Assembly: GCA_002371315.1 (NCBI GenBank)
Contig: DFHL01000107.1
Span: forward strand, 395-7,185
Source of the DNA: Bacteroidales bacterium UBA3724
GTDB taxonomy: Bacteria; Bacteroidota; Bacteroidia; Bacteroidales; P3
Reading direction: 5' to 3'
DNA length: 6,791 nt
Shown here: in pieces, positions 1 to 5,253 of the stretch
Numbering within the stretch: position 1 is the first letter of the stretch
How the letters are laid out: the number at the start of each line of letters is the position of its first letter
Made by a program: the position numbers and the translations under genes
The notes under the pieces: generated by a model
Database searches by the model: none
What the model was told of the DNA's origin: nothing
What the model saw: only the letters and a program-made list of their open reading frames with translations

Positions 1-22
1 ATACTGTACATATACTGTACAA
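1..22. repeat. Two-copy 11-bp direct repeat at window edge
   Basis: Two adjacent copies of ATACTGTACAW occupy positions 1-11 and 12-22, differing only at the last base. A further CAGTACTG palindrome lies at 27-34. Because the repeat touches the left edge, it may be the tail of a longer tandem array like those at the other gene junctions, or simply a chance duplication. Positions 23-132 hold nothing else I can support: T-rich and A-rich runs (64-87) can form only a weak A/T hairpin. Confidence 0.5.
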
Positions 23-132
23 CGGGCAGTACTGGTGCTAATAATCAGGCTGTTGCAAGGGCGTTTTTTGCGCTTTTTCCAAAAAAAGAACATAAATATA
101 TTGCAGAAAAAAGATAATCCGATTTATTTTCG

Positions 133-140
133 TAATTTTG
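133..140 (+). promoter_or_regulatory. Candidate Bacteroidetes -7 promoter box before dapB
   Basis: TAATTTTG at 133-140 matches the Bacteroidetes primary sigma factor -7 consensus TAnnTTTG exactly. It lies 24 bases before the dapB ATG, so transcription would start around 147 and leave a leader of about 18 bases, which is plausible. A -33 TTTG is not seen at the expected spacing: the nearest TTG is at 101-103, which is too far upstream. The surrounding 90-140 stretch is AT-rich compared with the coding sequence. The call rests on one element plus position. Confidence 0.5.
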
Positions 141-164
141 CAAACGATTTCAGAACCCAAAACA

Positions 165-848
165 ATGAAGATAGCACTCATAGGATACGGCAAGATGGGC
201 CACGCCGTCGAGCAGGCAGCACTGCGGCGCGGGCACCAGATTGTCTGCACGATAGACCAGGGCGACGAGCTGGCGGCGCACCTGCCCGCGCTGCGCCAGG
301 CCGACGTGGCCGTCGAATTTTCGACCCCCGCCACCGCAGCCGAAAACGTCCGCTTCTGCCTCGAAAACGGCATCGCCGTCGTCTGCGGCACCACCGGCTG
401 GTACGACCGCTACGACGAGCTGGCCGCGCTGTGCCGCCAAAAGGAGGGCACGCTTTTCACGGCCACCAATTTCAGCATCGGGATGAACATAATGTTTGCC
501 CTCAACGAGCGGCTGGCCGCCCTGATGCGCGGCCGCGACGAATACCGCGTCGACATAGCCGAGACGCACCACATCCACAAGCTCGACGCGCCCAGCGGCA
601 CGGCCATAACCCTGCAGCAGCAGATAGCCCAGTACGGCGGACGCGAGGCGGCAAGCGTACCCATAGCCTCGTTCCGCGAAGGCGAAGTGCCGGGCACCCA
701 CACCGTCCGCTACGACAGCCCCATCGACACCATCACCCTCACCCACGAGGCCCACAGCCGCGAGGGGCTGGCACAGGGAGCCCTGCTGGCAGCCGAGTTC
801 GCCGCCGGCAAAAAAGGCATCTTCACGATGAAGGACCTGATGGAATGA
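165..848 (+). CDS. dapB: 4-hydroxy-tetrahydrodipicolinate reductase (DapB)
   Basis: DapB reduces 4-hydroxy-tetrahydrodipicolinate with NAD(P)H in the cytoplasm, a step in lysine and meso-diaminopimelate synthesis. The 227-residue product starts MKIALIGYGKMG, with the nucleotide-binding GYGKMG at residues 7-12. CGTTGW is at 74-79, ATNFS at 100-104, and the active-site and substrate-binding block ETHHIHKLDAPSGTA at 133-147. H135 and K139 there match the catalytic His/Lys pair of the family. The C-terminus ends GKKGIFTMKDLME, as expected. The length is short against E. coli (about 270) but usual for Bacteroidetes. I chose the ATG at 165 because the protein begins directly with the Rossmann strand; an in-frame TTG at 138 lies inside the candidate -7 box and would add nine residues that fit no family feature. 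There is no Shine-Dalgarno. Isoleucine is mostly ATA (8 of 15), unlike the downstream genes. Confidence 0.96.
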   Translation: MKIALIGYGKMGHAVEQAALRRGHQIVCTIDQGDELAAHLPALRQADVAVEFSTPATAAENVRFCLENGIAVVCGTTGWYDRYDELAALCRQKEGTLFTATNFSIGMNIMFALNERLAALMRGRDEYRVDIAETHHIHKLDAPSGTAITLQQQIAQYGGREAASVPIASFREGEVPGTHTVRYDSPIDTITLTHEAHSREGLAQGALLAAEFAAGKKGIFTMKDLME

Positions 849-852
849 ACAA

Positions 853-901
853 GCGGAAAGCGGAAAACGGAAAGCGGAAAGCGGAAAACGGAAAACGGAA
901 A
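853..901 (+). repeat. Seven tandem 7-bp RCGGAAA units after dapB
   Basis: Starting four bases after the dapB stop there are seven uninterrupted heptamers, GCGGAAA or ACGGAAA, in the order G, G, A, G, G, A, A at the first base. An eighth unit decays into GCGAAGC. All seven share CGGAAA, so only the purine at position 1 varies. The array is purine-rich on the mRNA strand and contains no stop codon in the plus frames, but it lies outside any recognisable gene. No hairpin or U-tract is present, so it is not an obvious terminator. Confidence 0.9.
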
Positions 902-920
902 GCGAAGCTGACGCGGTAGC

Positions 921-952
921 CACTAACGCACTAACGCACTAACACAATAACG
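921..952 (+). repeat. Four tandem 8-bp CACTAACG-like units before phoH
   Basis: Units are CACTAACG (921-928), CACTAACG (929-936), CACTAACA (937-944) and CAATAACG (945-952), followed by a partial CAAT. The array ends 14 bases before the phoH start and differs in sequence and period from the heptamer array just upstream. It therefore probably sits in the transcript leader of phoH. No known binding site or structure is recognised in it. Confidence 0.85.
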
Positions 953-966
953 CAATTCCCCCCCTT

Positions 967-1953
967 ATGGACGAAAAAGGCATAGAGAAAATCATATCGC
1001 TCGAAGACATAGACTACACGCGCTTCTGGGGCACCAACGACAGGATGCTCGACTTTGTCAGGATGCTTTTCCCGAAGCTCAAGCTGGTGGTGCGCGGCGA
1101 AATGCTCAAGGTCATAGGCGCCACCGACGACATAGCCCTGTTCGAGGACAAGCTCGGCGCGATGATGACCTACTACGAAAAGTTTGGCCGCATCAACGAG
1201 AACGCCATAATGCAGATAATGGAAAACGGCAGCGGCCCCGACACCGAGCAGAGCGACGAGATCCTGGTCCACGGCCGCAACGGCCTGCTAATCAAGGCCC
1301 GCACGCCCAACCAGCAGCGCCTGGTCGAGGCCGTGAAGCAGAACGATATGGTCTTCGCCATAGGCCCAGCCGGAACGGGCAAGACCTACACCGCCGTGGC
1401 ACTGGCCGTAAGGGCACTGAAAAACAAGGAAATCCGGCGCATCATCCTGACCCGCCCCGCCGTCGAGGCCGGCGAGAACCTGGGCTTCCTCCCCGGCGAC
1501 CTGCGCGACAAGCTGGACCCCTACCTGCAGCCCCTCTACGACGCGCTGCGCGATATGATTCCGCAGCAGAAGCTCCTCTCCTACTGGGAAGACAACACCA
1601 TCGAGATTGCCCCCCTGGCCTTTATGCGCGGCCGCACGCTCGACAACGCCTTCGTCATCCTCGACGAGGCGCAGAACGCCACCGCCGCGCAGCTCAAGAT
1701 GTTCCTGACGCGTATGGGCCGCAACGCCAAATTCATCATTACCGGCGACATCACGCAGATCGACCTGCCGCGCCACCAGCAGTCGGGACTGGTGCAGGCC
1801 ACGCAGATACTGAAGGACATCGACGGCATATCGGTCATCGAGCTCAACAACAGCGACGTCATCCGCCACCGCCTGGTGACAAGAATCATCAAAGCCTACG
1901 AGAAGAACGGAGAAGAAAGAGCGGAGATGAAGGACGCTAAGGGGGAGATTTGA
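967..1953 (+). CDS. phoH: PhoH family P-loop ATPase (PhoH/PhoL-like)
   Basis: This 328-residue cytoplasmic protein has the PhoH/PhoL (YbeZ) architecture. An N-terminal KH-like segment (about residues 20-75, with VVRGEMLKVIG) precedes a RecA/helicase-like ATPase. Walker A is GPAGTGKT at 133-140, LTRPAVEAGENLGFLPGD spans 161-178, Walker B is VILDEAQN at 230-237, and IITGDITQIDLP at 257-268 precedes the C-terminal HRLVTRII. The family binds and hydrolyses ATP and is linked to RNA processing and ribosome-associated functions, but the exact role in this lineage is not known. The length is normal. The ATG at 967 follows a C-rich stretch with no Shine-Dalgarno. The last 15 or so residues (KNGEERAEMKDAKGEI) are charged, encoded by purine-rich DNA resembling the repeat array after the stop, and are probably not conserved. 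Isoleucine ATA codons are common, as in dapB. Confidence 0.95.
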   Translation: MDEKGIEKIISLEDIDYTRFWGTNDRMLDFVRMLFPKLKLVVRGEMLKVIGATDDIALFEDKLGAMMTYYEKFGRINENAIMQIMENGSGPDTEQSDEILVHGRNGLLIKARTPNQQRLVEAVKQNDMVFAIGPAGTGKTYTAVALAVRALKNKEIRRIILTRPAVEAGENLGFLPGDLRDKLDPYLQPLYDALRDMIPQQKLLSYWEDNTIEIAPLAFMRGRTLDNAFVILDEAQNATAAQLKMFLTRMGRNAKFIITGDITQIDLPRHQQSGLVQATQILKDIDGISVIELNNSDVIRHRLVTRIIKAYEKNGEERAEMKDAKGEI

Positions 1954-1995
1954 GGGAAGTTAAGGGAAGTTAGAGGGAAGTTAAAGGAAGTTAAA
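1954..1995 (+). repeat. Four tandem 10-11-bp GGGAAGTTAR units after phoH
   Basis: The array starts directly after the phoH stop: GGGAAGTTAA (1954-1963), GGGAAGTTAGA (1964-1974), GGGAAGTTAAA (1975-1985) and GGAAGTTAAA (1986-1995), with a trailing GGGAC. All units share GGAAGTTA, with length variation in the purine runs. The AGTTAA core is the same as in the hexamer array 25 bases further on, so the two may be related. The unique spacer 2000-2019 contains TAGTATTTG (2003-2011), which has one base too many to fit the -7 promoter consensus. Confidence 0.85.
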
Positions 1996-2019
1996 GGGAC
2001 AATAGTATTTGTATCTGAA

Positions 2020-2067
2020 GTTAAAGTTAAGGTTAAGGTTAAGGTTAAAGTTAAAGTTAAAGTTAAG
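2020..2067 (+). repeat. Eight tandem GTTAAR hexamers before ispE
   Basis: Eight perfect GTTAAA/GTTAAG units run without interruption, with last base A, G, G, G, A, A, A, G. A degraded ninth unit (GTTTTAAA) follows and abuts the ispE ATG at 2076. In the ispE transcript this would be a repeated GUUAAR leader with no self-complementarity and no Shine-Dalgarno. The same hexamer in the same orientation precedes the GH92 gene at 5173-5232. Confidence 0.93.
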
Positions 2068-2075
2068 GTTTTAAA

Positions 2076-2912
2076 ATGATTGAATATCCTAACTGCAAGA
2101 TTAATATCGGTCTCGGCGTAATCCGCCGCCGCGACGACGGCTACCACGACTTGGAGAGCGTCTTTGTGCCTGTACCGCTGTGCGACGAGTTGGAAATCAA
2201 TCCTTCTACACGCTTCAGTTTTATGCAATCAGGCATCAACGTAGGGTGCTATCCCGAGGACAACATCGTGGTCAAAGCATTCAATCTGATGCGAAAGGAA
2301 TGCGGCACGCGCCTGCCGGATGTCGAAATCCATCTGCATAAAAGAATCCCCTTCGGCGCCGGCCTGGGTGGCGGCAGCAGCGACGCGGCCTTCACGCTGC
2401 GTATGCTCAACAGCCTCTTCGACCTGGGCATCGACGGCCAACGCCTGCGCGAGCTGGCCGCCAAGCTGGGTGCCGACTGCTCTTTTTTCATCGACAACCA
2501 GCCAGCCCTCGTCACAGGCATCGGCGACTGTATAACACCCTTGGGCTACAATCCGTTGCAGGGCAGCACGCTGCTGATGGTGAAGCCCGACGAGGCAGTC
2601 AGCACCGCCGAGGCCTATCGCGGCGTTACGCCCCGCGACCGGCGCACCGACGCCAAGCCCGTCGACCTGGCCGAGGCGCTGCGCCTTGCGCCCGAGCAGT
2701 GGCGCGACCTTGTGGTCAACGACTTCGAGCCGAGCGTCTTCCAAAGCCATCCACGGCTTGCCGAACTCAAGGCACAGATGTACGCCGCCGGAGCCGCCTA
2801 TGCAGCTATGAGCGGCTCGGGCTCGACCGTCTACGGCCTCTTCCCCCGCACCGTCGCATCGCCGGAAAAGCATTTCAACAAAAATGATGTTTTATTTATT
2901 TCTGAAATATGA
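2076..2912 (+). CDS. ispE: 4-diphosphocytidyl-2-C-methyl-D-erythritol kinase (IspE)
   Basis: IspE phosphorylates CDP-methylerythritol at the 2-hydroxyl using ATP, in the cytoplasmic MEP pathway to isoprenoid precursors. The 278-residue product is a GHMP kinase of normal length. PNCKINIGL at residues 6-14 carries the catalytic lysine (K8), the ATP loop is PFGAGLGGGSSDAA at 92-105, LGADCSFFI at 131-139 carries the catalytic aspartate (D134), and MSGSGSTVYGLF at 245-256 is the third GHMP motif. The ATG at 2076 follows an unbroken run of GTTAAR repeats; no upstream in-frame alternative makes sense because the motif begins at residue 6. The first and last few dozen bases are clearly more AT-rich than the middle. 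The stop TGA overlaps the next gene's start (ATGA at 2909-2912), suggesting one transcript and possibly coupled translation, although the products are unrelated. Confidence 0.96.
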   Translation: MIEYPNCKINIGLGVIRRRDDGYHDLESVFVPVPLCDELEINPSTRFSFMQSGINVGCYPEDNIVVKAFNLMRKECGTRLPDVEIHLHKRIPFGAGLGGGSSDAAFTLRMLNSLFDLGIDGQRLRELAAKLGADCSFFIDNQPALVTGIGDCITPLGYNPLQGSTLLMVKPDEAVSTAEAYRGVTPRDRRTDAKPVDLAEALRLAPEQWRDLVVNDFEPSVFQSHPRLAELKAQMYAAGAAYAAMSGSGSTVYGLFPRTVASPEKHFNKNDVLFISEI

Positions 2913-4135
2913 CCAAAAGATTACCACTTATCGTATTTGCACTCCTCGCTTTCTCGATCGCCAACTGCCAGAACGGCTTCCAGCTGCCAAACCAAGGCTT
3001 TGAGCAGTGGGACGGCGGCTACGACTCGGAGCCGACCCACTGGAACACCTTCGAGAGCTGCGACGGCTCGTATGCCTCGCTGGCATCGGGCAACCACCAC
3101 TATCGCCGCAGCGGCCACCGCCCCGGCGGAACGGGCAACTACTACCTGACGGTCTACACCACATCCATCATCGGCATCAAGGCCAACGGCAATATGACCA
3201 CCGGGTGCATCCACGCAGGCTCGATGTCGGCCTCGAACGAGAACAACTACAACTACACCAAGCGCAGCAGTAGCGCGCACAACTGCCCCTTCACCGCCAC
3301 GCCCGACTCGATGTACGTATGGGTCAGCTTCTATGCCAGCAGCGGCAACTCTGAAGCACAAGTCGAAGCCATCATCCACGGCGACAACGACTTCCGCGCC
3401 CCCAACTGGGTCGGCGACGCATCGAAATACAAAGGCCGTGCCGTGGCGAAAACGACGCGCACAACCACGTCGGAGTCGCAGATGAACTGGAAGCAGCTGA
3501 AAGTGCCATTCAACTACGACGGCAACACCGAAGCTGCCTATATCCTCGTCAATATCACTTCGAACAACGTCCCCGGTTCGGGCAGCAAGTACGACTCGCT
3601 CTCGGTCGACGACATACAGTTCATCTACAGCGCCTGGCTCGACGGCATCAGCTATGACGGCAGCGCCCTGCCCGACTTCGACAAGGGCACCTCGTTCTAC
3701 GGCATCGTCGTCGACGACATCAGCCTGGTGACGGCCGACCGCATCGTCGCAACCCCCGAGGCCGACGACGCCACCGTGGCCACCAGCATCGACTATCGCG
3801 GCGACACCGTGGCCGTGGCAACCATCCTCGTCACCGCCGAAGACGGCACCACGAAGACCTACACGCTCAAGTTCGCCACCGACCCGTCGCGAACCGCCGC
3901 AATCGACGAGCAAGCCATTGGCAGCGCCAGCGCCAAGGTCTACCCCAACCCGGCATCGGCCACCGTCACCGCTACTGTCGGCGGACTGTTCGAAATCGTC
4001 GACCTGCAGGGACGCATCCTGCTCAGCCGCAGCTGCCAACAGGGCGAGCCGGTCGACATCAGCGCCCTCGCTCCGGGACTGTACATCTGCCGCATCAACG
4101 GCATCAATATCGACAGATTAGTAATCAATAAATAA
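2909..4135 (+). CDS. Secreted PCMD-like protein with T9SS type A sorting domain
   Basis: This 408-residue protein is probably exported and anchored to or released from the cell surface. Residues 1-20 form a signal peptide (KR, then a hydrophobic core LPLIVFALLAFSIA). The cysteine at 20 follows I-A-N, a poor lipobox, so signal peptidase I cleavage is likelier. The next part resembles the putative carbohydrate metabolism domain (PCMD) of Bacteroidetes: NQGFEQW at 28-34, EPTHWN at 41-46, and LSVDDIQFIYSAWLDGISYDG at 231-251. A second beta-rich part (about 260-325) contains VDDISLV and KTYTLKF. The C-terminal about 65 residues are a type IX secretion sorting domain: VYPNPAS at 344-350, FEIVDLQGRIL at 361-371, PVDISALAPGLYICRI at 381-396, and final LVINK. 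Domain assignment of the middle is from pattern recall; the sorting tail is clear. The carbohydrate-binding role is inference. The start overlaps the ispE stop by four bases. Confidence 0.82.
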   Translation: MTKRLPLIVFALLAFSIANCQNGFQLPNQGFEQWDGGYDSEPTHWNTFESCDGSYASLASGNHHYRRSGHRPGGTGNYYLTVYTTSIIGIKANGNMTTGCIHAGSMSASNENNYNYTKRSSSAHNCPFTATPDSMYVWVSFYASSGNSEAQVEAIIHGDNDFRAPNWVGDASKYKGRAVAKTTRTTTSESQMNWKQLKVPFNYDGNTEAAYILVNITSNNVPGSGSKYDSLSVDDIQFIYSAWLDGISYDGSALPDFDKGTSFYGIVVDDISLVTADRIVATPEADDATVATSIDYRGDTVAVATILVTAEDGTTKTYTLKFATDPSRTAAIDEQAIGSASAKVYPNPASATVTATVGGLFEIVDLQGRILLSRSCQQGEPVDISALAPGLYICRINGINIDRLVINK

Positions 4136-4174
4136 TCATATTCCATAATTAACGAATCAACAAATCCTCACATT

Positions 4175-5098
4175 ATGTCAACTTATTCCATCGGCATCGA
4201 CATTGGCGGCACCAACACCGATATGGGTCTGGTCCGCAACGACGGCACCATCGTCACACGCAGCAACATCCCAACCAACGCCTACATCGACTTCGAGCCC
4301 TACATCCGCGACATCGTGGCCTGCATCGAAAAGATGATGAAGGACTGCAACGTCGACACCATCGAGGGTATCGGCATCGGCGCCCCAAACGGCAACTTCT
4401 ACACAGGATGCGTCGACAATGCCCCCAACCTGACCATCAAGGGCGTGCTCAACTTCGAGCAGGAGATACATAAATATATGAACGTGCCCGTGGTGCTGAG
4501 CAACGACGCCAACGCCGCCGCCTATGGCGAAATGGTATACGGCGGAGCAAAAGGACTGCAGCACTTCATTATGTTCACCCTCGGCACCGGCGTGGGCAGC
4601 GGCATCGTCATCGACGGCAAGCTGGTGCACGGCAGCACCGGAGCCGCCGGCGAGCTGGGCCACAGCATACTTATTCCCAACGGTCGCCGCTGCACCTGCG
4701 GACGCAACGGATGCCTCGAAACCTACACCTCGGCACGCGGTATCGTGCAGACCTACTTCGAACTGAAAGGCACACCCGTCACTGCCGACGTCGACAGCAA
4801 GCGCATCGGAGACCTCGCCAACCAGGGCGACCCAACGGCCCTCAAAACCTGGGAGACCGTAGCCGACCAGCTGGGTCTGGCTATGGCAAACGCCGTCAAC
4901 TTTTCGGCGCCGCAGGCCATCTTCCTTATGGGCGGCCCCACCAAGGTCGGCGAGCCGCTGCTCAAACCTCTCCAGGCAGCCTTCGACCGCTACATCCTCA
5001 ACATCTTCGCCGGCAGCTGCCAGATACGTATGTCGCAACTCAAAGCCAACGAAGTGGCCATCCTCGGCGCCGCCGCACTGATTAAAATGAAGAAGTAA
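4175..5098 (+). CDS. ROK family sugar kinase, probable glucokinase
   Basis: ROK kinases phosphorylate hexoses such as glucose with ATP in the cytoplasm. The 307-residue product has the phosphate-binding DIGGTNTD at 9-16, GAPNGNFYTG at 69-78 (a form typical of Bacteroidetes ROK glucokinases), catalytic SNDANAAA at 109-116 (D111), LGTGVGSGIVIDG at 136-148, and the ROK zinc motif GELGHSILIPNGRRCTCGRNGCLE at 159-182, with H163, C173, C175 and C180 as ligands. No DNA-binding domain precedes it, so it is an enzyme and not a ROK repressor. It begins 39 bases after the secreted protein gene with no promoter consensus in the gap, which suggests co-transcription. The GH92 mannosidase downstream raises the possibility that mannose is also a substrate; sequence alone cannot separate glucose from mannose or N-acetylated sugars. 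Confidence 0.92.
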   Translation: MSTYSIGIDIGGTNTDMGLVRNDGTIVTRSNIPTNAYIDFEPYIRDIVACIEKMMKDCNVDTIEGIGIGAPNGNFYTGCVDNAPNLTIKGVLNFEQEIHKYMNVPVVLSNDANAAAYGEMVYGGAKGLQHFIMFTLGTGVGSGIVIDGKLVHGSTGAAGELGHSILIPNGRRCTCGRNGCLETYTSARGIVQTYFELKGTPVTADVDSKRIGDLANQGDPTALKTWETVADQLGLAMANAVNFSAPQAIFLMGGPTKVGEPLLKPLQAAFDRYILNIFAGSCQIRMSQLKANEVAILGAAALIKMKK

Positions 5099-5105
5099 CT
5101 TTTAT

Positions 5106-5135
5106 TTAACCTTAACGTTAACCTTAACGTTAACT
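5106..5135 (-). repeat. Five tandem TTAACN hexamers after the ROK gene (inverted relative to the GTTAAR family)
   Basis: Units are TTAACC, TTAACG, TTAACC, TTAACG and TTAACT. Read on the minus strand they are NGTTAA repeats, that is, the same GTTAA core as the other arrays but in the opposite orientation. The alternation C, G, C, G makes two GTTAAC palindromes at the unit junctions. The array starts eight bases after the ROK stop and faces the GTTAAR array at 5173-5232, with 37 bases between them. Confidence 0.9.
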
Positions 5136-5154
5136 TCAGAATGTATTCCTGCAA

Positions 5155-5174
5155 ACCAGTGTTCGACAGCTGGT
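5155..5174. other. Small inverted repeat in the centre of the opposed arrays
   Basis: ACCAG at 5155-5159 and CTGGT at 5170-5174 are perfectly complementary around a 10-base loop. This lies in the 37-base unique spacer between the two oppositely oriented hexamer arrays and could form the tip of a larger stem-loop in the transcript between the ROK and GH92 genes. The stem is only 5 bp, so on its own it could be chance. Confidence 0.35.
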
Positions 5175-5232
5175 CAAGGTTAAAGTTAAAGTTAAAGTTA
5201 AAGTTAAGGTTAAGGTTAAAGTTAAAGTTAGA
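5173..5232 (+). repeat. Ten GTTAAR-type hexamers before the GH92 gene
   Basis: The first unit is degenerate (GTCAAG, 5173-5178). Eight perfect units follow (5179-5226, last bases A, A, A, A, G, G, A, A), and then GTTAGA (5227-5232). The 21 bases before the GH92 ATG (5233-5253) are AT-rich with no Shine-Dalgarno. The repeat belongs to the same family, and has the same orientation relative to the next gene, as the array before ispE. Confidence 0.93.
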
Positions 5233-5253
5233 ATAAAGACTAAATTTAAAGAG

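Noticed and set aside
61..90. Rho-independent terminator upstream of dapB
   Set aside because: Only an A/T stem (CTTTTT with AAAAAG) can form. There is no GC-rich stem followed by a U-tract.
1..117. Open frame from the window edge to a TAA at 115-117 as the tail of an upstream gene
   Set aside because: It is only 38 codons, with AT-rich composition unlike the other genes and no recognisable C-terminal motif. It cannot be supported without upstream sequence.
35..919. Plus-strand 294-codon frame overlapping dapB, running through the heptamer repeat
   Set aside because: It is very Arg/Pro/His-rich, out of frame with a convincing DapB, and stays open only because of base composition and the stop-free repeat.
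2003..2011. TAGTATTTG as a -7 promoter box for ispE
   Set aside because: It has a three-base instead of two-base gap between TA and TTTG, and no TTTG at a fitting upstream distance.
1896..2228. Minus-strand frame giving a threonine-leucine dipeptide repeat protein
   Set aside because: The TL repeat is just the translation of the GTTAAR array on the opposite strand; its flanks overlap phoH and ispE antisense.
2897..2904. TATTTCTG as a promoter for the secreted protein gene
   Set aside because: It mismatches the TTTG part and lies only four bases before the ATG, leaving no room for a leader.
2957..2974. Lipoprotein signal in the secreted PCMD-like protein (cysteine 20)
   Set aside because: The residues before the cysteine are I-A-N. 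Asparagine at -1 does not fit the lipobox, and T9SS cargo usually carries a signal peptidase I signal.
2921..4039. Long minus-strand open frame of 372 codons antisense to the secreted protein
   Set aside because: Its composition (Ala, Val, Gly, Asp runs) is that of the complement of GC-rich codons, and it matches no family. The plus-strand gene has a signal peptide and a T9SS tail.
4178..5038. Minus-strand open frame of 286 codons antisense to the ROK kinase
   Set aside because: It is a shadow of a GC-rich gene with all ROK motifs on the plus strand; no recognisable domain.
5106..5232. CRISPR array or telomere-like repeat
   Set aside because: Units are contiguous hexamers without spacers, and the location is internal between same-strand genes, so neither interpretation fits.
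5241..5248. TAAATTTA as a promoter for the GH92 gene
   Set aside because: It lacks the final G of the consensus and is five bases from the start codon, too close to act as a promoter.
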